Positions 1-6,949 of a DNA stretch of 12,478 nucleotides are shown here, one piece after another. A program made the position numbers and the translations under genes. Numbering within the stretch: the stretch's first letter is position 1; each line of letters starts with the position of its first letter. Origin of the DNA: CAZGTQ01 sp964528575 (lineage in GTDB: Bacteria > Planctomycetota > UBA1135 > GCA-002686595); the NCBI GenBank assembly GCA_964528575.1, contig CAZGTQ010000216.1, positions 1 through 12,478 on the forward strand, read 5' to 3'. Under the pieces are notes generated by a model that worked only from the letters and a program-made list of their open reading frames with translations, was not told where the DNA came from and searched no databases.

Positions 1-1
1 G

Positions 2-1831
2 TGCACCTGGTGTCACGGCGCGAACGACGATGCGCGCGAGGCGGATCTGCGGCTCGACACGCGCGAGGGCCTCTTCGGCGACCTCGGTGGCTACGCCGCC
101 GTCGTTCCCAAGAACGCGAGCGAGAGCGAGGTCTGGCTGCGCGTCACGAACGCCGACGACCCGATGCCTCCCGCGGGCGTGCCGCCGCTCGCCGAGGAGG
201 AGCTCGACGTCGTGCGCCGTTGGATCGACGCCGGCGCGCCGTTCGCAGAGAGCGCCGCCTTCGCGCCCTTCGATCGGCCGGCTCCGCCGGAGCTGGACCC
301 CGCGCTCGGCGCGCGCAACGAGCTCGATCGCTTCCTCATGGCCGCGCACACGGTCGCGGGCCTGCGCCTCGCGCCCGAGGCCGATCCCGCGACGCTCGTG
401 CGCCGGCTCTTCGTCGAGACGACCGGCGCGCCGCCCGCGCCCGAGCTCGTCGACGCGTACCTCGCCGAGCCGAGCGAAGCGGCGTGGGAGCGGCTCGTCG
501 AAGCCGCGCTCGCGAGCCCGGGAGCGGCCGAGCGCGTCGCCGCTGCGTGGCTCGAGCTCGCCGGGCCGCGTCAGCCGGGCGACGAGGCCTACCGCGCGTT
601 CGTGCGGCGCGCGATGGACGAGCGCACGCCCGCCGACCGCTTCCTGCGCACGCAGCTCGCCGGCGACCTGATCGCGCCCGCCGACCCGTCGGCGCTCGCC
701 GCGACCGGGTTCCTCGCGCTCGGGCCGATGCCGTCGCCGAGCGCGAGCGCGAGCGACCGCGCCGAGGCGACCGCGGCGCAGATCGAGCGGCTCGGCGCGA
801 CGCTTCTCGGCGTGCGCCTCGCGTGCGCGCGCTGCCACGACGACCCGCGCGATCCGATCCGCCAGCGCGACTGGACCGCCCTCGCGGCGACGCTCTCGAC
901 CGCGCGGCGGGTCGAACGCGAGCTCGGCGGCGGCGGCGACGGCGGTCCGGCGCTCGCGCTCGGCGTCGCCGACGCGAAGGGCGTCGAGGCGGCGGCGCAC
1001 GTGCTGCGTGGCGGCGACCCGACGGCGCCGGGCGAGCGCGTCGGCCCCGGCTTCCCCGCCGCGCTCTCGCGCTACGGCGACGACTGGCCGCGCTGGCTCG
1101 GCTTCGAGGACGACCCGCGGCCGCCGCGCGCCGGGCTCGCGCGCTGGCTGACCGACGCGGAGGGCGGAGCAGGCCTCTTCGCCGCGCGCGCGCTCGCGAA
1201 CCGCGTCTGGGCGCTGCACTTCGGCGCCCCTCTCGCGCACCCGACCGACGTCGCCGCCGAACCGCCGTCCCACCCCGAGCAGCTCGACTGGCTCGCGCAC
1301 GAGCACGTCGCGTCCGGTTGGCGCATCGACCACCTGCGGCGCCTGATCCTCGAGAGCCGCGTCTGGCGCAGCGCGTCCGGCGCGACCGACGAGGCCGCGC
1401 GCGTCGATCCCGCCAACCGCCTCCTCGCGCGCCGCGCCGTGCGAACGCTCGATCCGAGCGAGACGCGCGCCGCGCTGCTCGCCGCCGCGGGCCGCGAGGC
1501 GGAGCCGGTGGCGCAGGATCCGGCGGACGAGGAGCCCGACGAGGCCGCGCTCGCGGCTCTGGCCCGCGCGCTCGCCGCGCCGCTCGCCGAGCGCGCGATC
1601 GACGCGGCCGGATACGACCCCGCGGAGCGCGTGAGGGCGCTCTGGCGGCTCGCGCACGGCCGACCGCCGACCGCGGCCCAGTGGAAGGAGCACACGCTCG
1701 CGCTCGTCGACCGTACGAGCGAGCTCGCGGCCGCCGACGCGGCCACCCCCCGTTCCGCGCACGCGCGCAGCGCCCTGGTCGAGCTCGCCGAGCGCACCCT
1801 GGCGAGCGACGAGCTCCGACGCATCGAATGA
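2..1831 (+). CDS. PSCyt1-DUF1549-DUF1553 family protein, 5' end missing, degenerate C-terminal domain
   Basis: The reading frame enters from the left edge and ends at TGA 1829-1831. The first visible codons give the heme-binding motif CTWCH (2-16), followed by the PSCyt1 core (ADLRLDTREG, then DDPMPP near 160-175 and RRWIDAGAPF near 217-246). A DUF1549-like part follows (ELDRFLMAAH near 320-350), with a second CxxCH, CARCHDDPRDP, at 824-856. A DUF1553-like part has the entry motif RGGDPTAPGE (about 1009-1040), NRVWALHFG (about 1198-1226) and HPEQLDWLAHEH (about 1273-1308). The central DUF1553 signature seen in the complete relative at 8613-12131 (FDAPTRE, then TNTPLQAL) is absent; an acidic linker near 1500-1550 occupies that place, and a short C-terminal helical part resumes near 1615. 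The family is thought to be exported and heme-binding, with no proven reaction. The signal peptide would lie outside the window. The linker between DUF1549 and DUF1553 is also far shorter than in the second copy. Confidence 0.9.
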   Translation, partial: CTWCHGANDDAREADLRLDTREGLFGDLGGYAAVVPKNASESEVWLRVTNADDPMPPAGVPPLAEEELDVVRRWIDAGAPFAESAAFAPFDRPAPPELDPALGARNELDRFLMAAHTVAGLRLAPEADPATLVRRLFVETTGAPPAPELVDAYLAEPSEAAWERLVEAALASPGAAERVAAAWLELAGPRQPGDEAYRAFVRRAMDERTPADRFLRTQLAGDLIAPADPSALAATGFLALGPMPSPSASASDRAEATAAQIERLGATLLGVRLACARCHDDPRDPIRQRDWTALAATLSTARRVERELGGGGDGGPALALGVADAKGVEAAAHVLRGGDPTAPGERVGPGFPAALSRYGDDWPRWLGFEDDPRPPRAGLARWLTDAEGGAGLFAARALANRVWALHFGAPLAHPTDVAAEPPSHPEQLDWLAHEHVASGWRIDHLRRLILESRVWRSASGATDEAARVDPANRLLARRAVRTLDPSETRAALLAAAGREAEPVAQDPADEEPDEAALAALARALAAPLAERAIDAAGYDPAERVRALWRLAHGRPPTAAQWKEHTLALVDRTSELAAADAATPRSAHARSALVELAERTLASDELRRIE

Positions 1832-2016
1832 GAACTGGCTTGGTTGCGTGTTGGTCGCTGTTCGACCGGGCCGCCGAAAGCTGTTTTCGGAGGTTCCGGG
1901 AGCGGTTTGCGCGGATGCGGAGGGGCGTGCGTACGCGTTTGGGGGCCCCAGAGGCCGAATCCGCGCTCCGTTGGCGCCGCGGCGGACCCCGACCAACACG
2001 GAACCCAGCCAGTCCT
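1831..2016. repeat. 186-base element with imperfect terminal inverted repeats
   Basis: The left arm (1831-1863) begins AGAACTGGCTTGGTTGCGTG. The reverse complement of the right arm (1984-2016) begins AGGACTGGCTGGGTTCCGTG. Aligned by eye over 33 bases, 27 positions are identical. Internal complementary segments include CCGAAA 1874-1879 with TTTCGG 1885-1890 (5-base loop) and GCGCGGAT 1909-1916 with ATCCGCGC 1959-1966, so the whole block could fold as a long branched hairpin. It starts on the last base of the upstream stop codon and ends 6 bases before the ATG at 2023. GC is about 68% by hand count. It could be a MITE-like or palindromic interspersed repeat, or a structured RNA or terminator between the two genes. 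I see no convincing target-site duplication and no transposase. Confidence 0.6.
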
Positions 2017-2022
2017 GTCGGC

Positions 2023-2460
2023 ATGCCGAGTCTTCATCGAACGTCTCTCGCTCGCGGCGCCGTGGCTGCGCTCGCGCTCTTCGCGGCCGGCGCGTGCCGC
2101 ATCGCGGACCCGGCCGACCCGGACGAGATCCTGCCGCCGGCGCCGCCGCCCCCGCTCGTCCCGCCGCCCGAGGGCGAGCTCGACGACGTGCCGCTCGAGC
2201 CGGAGCGCGGGATCGCGCTCGTGCCGCTCGCGTACCTCGACGCGCGCGACGCGGTCGCGATCCTCGAGCAGCGCCTCGCGCCGCTCCTCGATCCGAGCGG
2301 ACGCGCGCCCGACGGCGTGCGGCTGCGCGCGGACGTGCGGCCCGAGGAACGCGTCAACCGCGTCGTGATCTCGGCGCCCGAGGCGGAGCTCGATCGGCTG
2401 AGCGAGATCGTCGTCGAGCTCGACGCCGAGTTCGCGCCGCGCGAGGAGGGGCAGTGGTGA
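2023..2460 (+). CDS. small predicted lipoprotein with one secretin N-like domain
   Basis: 145 residues from ATG 2023. A hydrophobic N-terminus with basic residues (MPSLHRTSLARG, then AVAALALFAAGAC) ends at Cys25 in a lipobox-like AGAC, so lipidation is likely, though the -3 residue is Ala rather than the preferred Leu. A Pro-rich linker spans about 38-49. Residues about 62-137 match the pattern of the secretin short N-domain (NolW/Secretin_N type): LVPLAYLDARDAVAILEQ, then a strand, then ERVNRVVISAPEAELDRL and VVELD at the end. In secretins such domains line the periplasmic vestibule and contact substrates or partners; here the barrel domain is missing and the protein is one domain long. The start lies 6 bases after the inverted-repeat element and has no clear ribosome binding site. 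The stop overlaps the GTG start of the next gene, so the two are probably cotranslated. The domain call is from pattern only. Confidence 0.72.
   Translation: MPSLHRTSLARGAVAALALFAAGACRIADPADPDEILPPAPPPPLVPPPEGELDDVPLEPERGIALVPLAYLDARDAVAILEQRLAPLLDPSGRAPDGVRLRADVRPEERVNRVVISAPEAELDRLSEIVVELDAEFAPREEGQW
2444..2449 (+). promoter_or_regulatory. ribosome binding site AGGAGG for the gene at 2457
   Basis: AGGAGG lies 7 bases before GTG 2457, inside the end of the preceding gene. It is one of the two clear Shine-Dalgarno sites in the window and decides the start of the downstream gene. A second in-frame GTG at 2454 is closer to the site and overlaps less well with the upstream stop. Confidence 0.75.
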
Positions 2461-4430
2461 GCGGGCGCGCGCTCGGTATCGCGGCCGCCGTCGCCGCGCT
2501 GCTCCTGGGCCTCGGCGCGACGTGGTGGCTCGCGCGCCGAGCGGACGAGCGCGCGACCGGCGCCGCCGCGCCGCGGCGCGACGCGGGCGCGCCCGAGTCG
2601 CGCGACGACGCGACGCTCGCGGCGCCGGGTGACGGAGCGCGGCGCCAGGTCCCCGCGGCCCAGGAACCGGAGCCGCCCGAGGTGCCGGCCGTGGACGCCG
2701 ACGCGATCGACGTCGCGACCGTGCCCGCGCGCGCGGACGGGCCAGGACCGGTGCGCGCCCGCGGGCGCGTCGTGCACGCCGACGGGTTCTCGACCGCGGG
2801 CGTCGGCGTGGGCGTGACGACGACCTGGAGCGCGCCGGGCGTCGCGGCCGACGTGCCCGTGCTCGGCCGCACCGAGCCCGACGGCACGTTCGACGTCGAG
2901 GTGCCCGATCCGACGGGCGGCGACCTGCTCGTCGTGGCGCACCCCGGGCTCGCGACCGCGCTGGGCAGCGTGCTCGACGAGAGCGGCGAGCGCGACCATC
3001 TCGTCGTCGCGTGCGACGCGATCGATCTCGGCGGGCGTGTCGTCGACGAGGTGGGCGCACCGGTCGCGGGCGCGCACGTCGAGCTCGACGTGCCGCGCGG
3101 CGCGTTCGCTTCGCTCGGGCTCGTGCTCGACGCGACGACCGAGCGCGTCCGCGCCGCCGAGACCGGCGCGGACGGGCGGTTCGAGCTCGCCGGCGTCCCC
3201 GCGCTCGACGGCGCCCGGCTGCTCGCGACGCGCGAGGCCTACGAGCCCGCCGAGCTCGACGCGCCGCGCACGTCGCGCGCGGACCTCGAGCTCGTGCTCG
3301 CGCCGGCCGAGGCCGACGACCGCGAGCGCTGGCTCGAGGGCACGGTCGTGCACGCAGACGGTGAGCCCGCGCCCGGCGCGTGGGTGTTCTTCGGCTACGG
3401 CGAGACGCGCGCCGACGAGCGCGGCGCGTTCCGGCTCGCGCTCGGCTACATCCCCGACGACGCGCGGCTCGTCGCGGCGGTGCGCAACTACCGGCCCGCG
3501 ATCGTCGAGCGTTTCGACGCGGTCGTGAAGGAAGCCAACGGCCGGCCCGCGCCCGTGCGGCTCGTGCTCGGCGGACCGACGCTCGAGATCCACGGGCGCG
3601 TGCTCGACGCGGCCGGAGAGCCCGTTCCCGGCTGGCAGGTCGCGATCGACGAGGGCACGCCGGTGAGCGTGGGGAGAGTCCCGGCCGTGACGGCCGAGCG
3701 GATGGCGCGCGACAGTTGGGACGACGTCGTCACCGACGCAGAAGGGCGCTTCACGCTCGAGGGGCTGCTCGAGCGCGACTACCGCGTCAAGGCGTGGAAC
3801 GGGCGCTCGCTCCTCGTCGTGCGCTCGGAGTCCGTGCCGGCGGGGACGGACGACCTCGAGCTGCGCGTGCCGGCCGGCGCGCTCCACCCGCGCGTGGCCG
3901 GGCGCGTCGTGTCGCGGGACCGATTGCCGATCGCGGGCGTGACGGTACACGCGTCGCTCGTCACCGAGCGCATGGAGGGCGGCATGACGTGGATCACGGG
4001 CGCGAGCACGACGACCGACGCCGACGGCCGGTTCGAGCTCGCGGACGTCCCGCGCGAGGAGGTCGACCTCTTGCTCTCCGGCGACGCGATCCTGTCGCGG
4101 CGATTCGCGCTCGACGAGGGCGCGCCGCTCGAGGAGCTCCTGATCGAGGTCGAGCGGCGCTGCCACTTCCGCCTCGAGCTCGGCGCGGACGCGGAAGGCG
4201 CGCCCGACGCCGTGCAGGTGCTGGACGCCGACGGCGCGAGGCTCGACATCACGAGCTTCAGCGGCCGCGGGTCGTGGTCGTCTTCCAGGCTCGAGCTCGC
4301 CGCCGCGGGCGGGCTCGTGCACGCGGTCAGCGAGAGCGCCCGCACGCTCGTGCTGTGGCGCGGGGGCGAGGAAATCGGGCGCCGCGAGCTCCACCTGACG
4401 CCCGGGACCGTGACGGTGATCGAGCCGTGA
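2457..4430 (+). CDS. membrane-anchored protein with about five carboxypeptidase-regulatory-like repeats
   Basis: 657 residues from GTG 2457, which overlaps the upstream TGA (GTGA) and has AGGAGG 7 bases before it. One N-terminal membrane segment (about residues 6-26, ALGIAAAVAALLLGLGATWW) is followed by an Ala/Pro/acidic low-complexity linker to about residue 98. Then come repeated beta-sandwich units with the recurring start GRVV..DG.P..G..V and the mid-motif T.ADGRFEL: about 100-165, 191-282, 292-370, 376-470 and 478-565. A final segment, about 566-657, resembles a further but diverged beta domain. These match the CarboxypepD_reg-like fold, used as structural or binding modules outside the cytoplasm. 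No peptidase or other catalytic domain is visible. Its role is unknown; the tight coupling to the secretin N-like lipoprotein suggests a shared envelope complex. The gene starting at 12183 appears to be a relative. Confidence 0.88.
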   Translation: MSGRALGIAAAVAALLLGLGATWWLARRADERATGAAAPRRDAGAPESRDDATLAAPGDGARRQVPAAQEPEPPEVPAVDADAIDVATVPARADGPGPVRARGRVVHADGFSTAGVGVGVTTTWSAPGVAADVPVLGRTEPDGTFDVEVPDPTGGDLLVVAHPGLATALGSVLDESGERDHLVVACDAIDLGGRVVDEVGAPVAGAHVELDVPRGAFASLGLVLDATTERVRAAETGADGRFELAGVPALDGARLLATREAYEPAELDAPRTSRADLELVLAPAEADDRERWLEGTVVHADGEPAPGAWVFFGYGETRADERGAFRLALGYIPDDARLVAAVRNYRPAIVERFDAVVKEANGRPAPVRLVLGGPTLEIHGRVLDAAGEPVPGWQVAIDEGTPVSVGRVPAVTAERMARDSWDDVVTDAEGRFTLEGLLERDYRVKAWNGRSLLVVRSESVPAGTDDLELRVPAGALHPRVAGRVVSRDRLPIAGVTVHASLVTERMEGGMTWITGASTTTDADGRFELADVPREEVDLLLSGDAILSRRFALDEGAPLEELLIEVERRCHFRLELGADAEGAPDAVQVLDADGARLDITSFSGRGSWSSSRLELAAAGGLVHAVSESARTLVLWRGGEEIGRRELHLTPGTVTVIEP

Positions 4431-4523
4431 ACGAGCGGTGATCGGGGGCTGGCGCGCCGGGCGCATAAAGGAAAGCCCATTTCGGGTCGAGCCGCGCGCT
4501 CCGCGGTGCCGATCCACCTCTCC

Positions 4524-5039
4524 ATGCCCCCCCCGCGCAGCTCGATCCGCCGCCGCACGACCGTCGGACTGCGCCTGCGGGTGTGCCTGATCAGCGTCTT
4601 CGCCGCGACGGCGGTCATGGGCGCCCTGGTGGTGGCGGTGATCACGGGCTGGATCTTCGAGTCCGCCGCGGGACGGATGCCGCAGGGCGGAGAGCTGGTG
4701 CGCGAGGTGCCTCAGCTCGTCCAGCGACAACTGTGGATCACGCTGGCCGTCCTCGTGCCGGCCTTCGTCGCGGTCGGCGCCGCGGTCACCGCGCGCATCG
4801 CCGGGCCTATCGAGCGGCTGGCGCAGCACCTCGACGCGATCGCGAGCGGCGCGCGGCCCGAATCGTGCCAGTTCGCCGAGGACGACGAGCTGTTCGAGCT
4901 CGGCGTGCTCCTCGACCGCGCGGTCGAGCGGATCGCGAACGAGGCCGAGCCGGAGCCCCAGACCGTGCGGATGGACGACGACGACGTACCCTCGATCGTC
5001 CGTTCGCGGCGCGAGACCGAGCCGGCTCAGCCCGCCTGA
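4524..5039 (+). CDS. two-segment membrane protein with HAMP-like domain and no output domain
   Basis: 171 residues from ATG 4524; GTG 4506 is an in-frame alternative adding six residues, and neither has a recognisable ribosome binding site. A basic N-terminus (SSIRRRTTVGLRLR) precedes membrane segment 1 (about 20-45, VCLISVFAATAVMGALVVAV). A loop of about 25 residues follows, then membrane segment 2 (about 70-92, LWITLAVLVPAFVAVGAAV). Directly after it comes a HAMP-like signature: a Pro in AGPIERLAQHLDAIASG (93-109), then EDDELFELGVLLDRAVERI (about 119-137). The C-terminus is acidic and probably disordered. In sensor kinases and chemoreceptors HAMP links the membrane sensor to a kinase or methyl-accepting domain; nothing of the kind follows here. 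It may act through a separate partner. It is convergent with the helicase gene, separated by 14 bases. Confidence 0.75.
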   Translation: MPPPRSSIRRRTTVGLRLRVCLISVFAATAVMGALVVAVITGWIFESAAGRMPQGGELVREVPQLVQRQLWITLAVLVPAFVAVGAAVTARIAGPIERLAQHLDAIASGARPESCQFAEDDELFELGVLLDRAVERIANEAEPEPQTVRMDDDDVPSIVRSRRETEPAQPA

Positions 5040-5065
5040 CGCGGTAGCGAACGCTACGGAGGCGG
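5032..5065. terminator. convergent hairpin spanning two stop codons, probable bidirectional terminator
   Basis: An inner perfect stem GTAGCG (5044-5049) pairs with CGCTAC (5052-5057) across an AA loop. An outer stem CCGCCT (5032-5037) pairs with AGGCGG (5060-5065) across an internal bulge of six and two bases. The structure contains the TGA of the plus-strand gene (5037-5039) and the stop of the minus-strand helicase gene (5054-5056). No strong T-tract follows on either strand, so an intrinsic terminator is plausible but not certain. Confidence 0.5.
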
Positions 5066-6949
5066 CTTCTGCTTGCCCCGCCGCGGCCGCCGCCGGCGCT
5101 TCTTCTTCGCGCCCGCCTTCGGCTGCGTCGCCGCCTTGCCGCGCACGCCGCCGCGCCGCCGCTCGCCCTTCTTGCGCTGCTTCTTGCCGTGGCCGCGGCG
5201 CGGGCGCTCGCGCATCCGCGGCGGCGCCGAGACGCAGCGGTCGCACGTCCCGCACTGCGGCGGGTCTTGCTCGCCGAAGTGCCGGCGCAAGAAGACGCTG
5301 CGGCACTCGTTCGTGCGCGCGTACGCGTCGATCTCCTCGAGCCGCTCCTCGTCCTCGCGGCGCTTCGTCTCGAGCCGCTTGGAGAGGTCGGTCGCGCGCC
5401 CGCGCAGCTCGAGCGCGGGGACGACGACGTGGAAGCTTCGCTTCGCGTCGCGCTCGAGCACGCCTGCCTCCTCGAGCTCGGCGCACGTCGACGCCGCGAC
5501 CGTGCGGCTCACGCCCGCCGAGAGCGCGAGGTCCGCGATCGACACCGCGCGCCCCTCGCCGGCCCACGCCTCGAGCGCGCGCGCGACGCGCTTGAGCTGA
5601 TCGAGGCTCACGCGCCCCTGCTTCTGCAGGTGTCGCTGGATGTCGAGGTCGTCGGGATCGTAGAGCAGGATGCAGCGCGACTGCTTGCCGTCGCGGCCCG
5701 CGCGCCCCGCCTCCTGCACGTACTGCTCGAGCGATCCCGGCGTCTGGTAGTGCAGCACGAAGCGGATGTCCGGCTTGTCGATGCCCATGCCGAACGCGGA
5801 CGTCGCCGCCATGACGAGCGTCTTCTTCGGCTGCATGAACGCGCGCTGCGCCAGCTCGCGCTCGCTCTTGGTCATCTTGCCGTGGTAGCGCGCCGACGGG
5901 ATGCGCGCGCGCGCGATCGCGCGGTACACCGCCTCGGCCTCGAGCGTCGTCGAGCAGTACACGATGCCCGGCCGCGGCAGCTTGCGCAGGAGCCGGCCCG
6001 CGCGCTCTTGCTTGGTGCCCGACGAGAGCACTTCGGCCTCGAGGCGCAGGTTCGGCCGGTGCGGCGGCGCGGTGACGACGAACGGGTCGCGCAGGTGCAG
6101 CCGCGCGACGATGTCCTTTTGCACGCGCGGGGTCGCGGTCGCGGTGAGCGCGAGCACGAGCGCGTCGCCCAGCGACTCGCGCTCGGCGCCGATGCGCAGG
6201 TACGCGGGCCGGAAGTCGTGGCCCCATTCCGAGATGCAGTGCGCCTCGTCGACGCACAACAACCACGGCTTCGCGGCGATGAAGTCGTCGCGCGTCTTCT
6301 GCGACTGCAGCGTCTCCGGCGTCGTCAGCACGATGAGCCGGCCGCCGCGCGCGAGCCGCGCGAGCGCCTCGCGCCGCTCCGCGACCAAGAGCGAGCTGTC
6401 GATGCGCACGACGGGACAGCCGCGCCGCGCGAGCGACTGCTCCTGGTCCGCCATCAGCGCGATGAGCGGCGAGACGACGACCGTCGGCCGCTCGGCGAGC
6501 ATCGCGGGGATCTGGTAGATCAGCGACTTGCCGTAGCCGGTGGGGAGCACGGCGAGCGTGTCGCGGCCGGCGAGCACGGCGTCGATCGCCTCGACCTGCT
6601 CGGGGTGCAGCGCGCGCACGCCGAAGCGTGAGCGCGCGATCGCGGCCGGCGCGCTCGCGTCGGGCTGCGCCGGCGCGCCCTGCTCGCGGCGCTCGCGCCG
6701 ATCGCCCGACCGACCGCGGCGCCGCCTGCGCGGCTTGCGGCGCTCGTCGCCGCCGCGCTGCTGCACGACGCCGGCCGGCTGCTTCCCCTCAGCACCGTCG
6801 ACGGCGTCGGGCCGCCGTGTCCGCGCCCCGTCCTCGCGCTGCGTGTCCGCGGGTCCGCGCTCGCCCTGCGGCCGCCGGCGACGGCGCCTCCCGCGCGAGC
6901 GGCGGCGCGGCCCGCGCTCGGCCCCGTCCCTCGCCTCGTCCGCGCTCAT
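5054..6949 (-). CDS. recQ: RecQ-family ATP-dependent DNA helicase with basic tails and unusual domain order
   Basis: 631 residues from ATG 6949-6947, overlapping the upstream TGA by 4 bases. Residues 1-105 are Arg/Gly-rich and probably disordered. The helicase core follows: Q-motif region about 109-130, Walker A LPTGYGKS 135-142 (Tyr in place of the usual Gly), DEAH 234-237 inside AHCISEWGHDFRP (the RecQ aromatic-rich loop), LTATATP about 268-274, GMGIDKPDIR about 387-396 and EAGRAGRDG 413-421. Then, unlike classical RecQ, a winged-helix-like segment (about 467-510, SIADLALSAGVSRTVAAS) and a charged helix come before the zinc-type cysteines C549, C566, C569 and C572. No HRDC domain is present; a Lys/Arg-rich tail runs from about 580. 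It should unwind DNA 3' to 5' in recombination or repair. It is the last gene of a three-gene operon. The helicase identity is firm; the exact subfamily and the symbol are less so. Confidence 0.93.
   Translation of the reverse strand: MSADEARDGAERGPRRRSRGRRRRRRPQGERGPADTQREDGARTRRPDAVDGAEGKQPAGVVQQRGGDERRKPRRRRRGRSGDRRERREQGAPAQPDASAPAAIARSRFGVRALHPEQVEAIDAVLAGRDTLAVLPTGYGKSLIYQIPAMLAERPTVVVSPLIALMADQEQSLARRGCPVVRIDSSLLVAERREALARLARGGRLIVLTTPETLQSQKTRDDFIAAKPWLLCVDEAHCISEWGHDFRPAYLRIGAERESLGDALVLALTATATPRVQKDIVARLHLRDPFVVTAPPHRPNLRLEAEVLSSGTKQERAGRLLRKLPRPGIVYCSTTLEAEAVYRAIARARIPSARYHGKMTKSERELAQRAFMQPKKTLVMAATSAFGMGIDKPDIRFVLHYQTPGSLEQYVQEAGRAGRDGKQSRCILLYDPDDLDIQRHLQKQGRVSLDQLKRVARALEAWAGEGRAVSIADLALSAGVSRTVAASTCAELEEAGVLERDAKRSFHVVVPALELRGRATDLSKRLETKRREDEERLEEIDAYARTNECRSVFLRRHFGEQDPPQCGTCDRCVSAPPRMRERPRRGHGKKQRKKGERRRGGVRGKAATQPKAGAKKKRRRRPRRGKQKPPP

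Noticed and set aside
1844..2016. Gly-rich open frames through the inverted-repeat element on both strands
   Set aside because: They look protein-like in places, but they run on into shadow frames of neighbouring genes, have no ribosome binding site, and the DNA symmetry explains the similar peptides at both ends.
1..2022. Plus-strand frame running from the left edge into the lipoprotein gene
   Set aside because: It overlaps the heme-motif gene in another frame and encodes Arg/Ala-rich sequence; only the part from ATG 2023 has a lipoprotein signal and domain pattern.
1821..2030. Target-site duplication around the inverted-repeat element
   Set aside because: GCAT occurs on both sides but at different distances from the ends, so it does not form a flush direct repeat.
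4464..4469. CATAAA as a -10 element for the gene at 4524
   Set aside because: Four of six bases match the consensus, but there is no -35 hexamer at a suitable distance, so the evidence is too thin to list as a promoter.
2034..6266. Minus-strand open frame of 1410 codons
   Set aside because: It crosses four well-supported genes in other frames and shows no family motif; it is a high-GC shadow frame.
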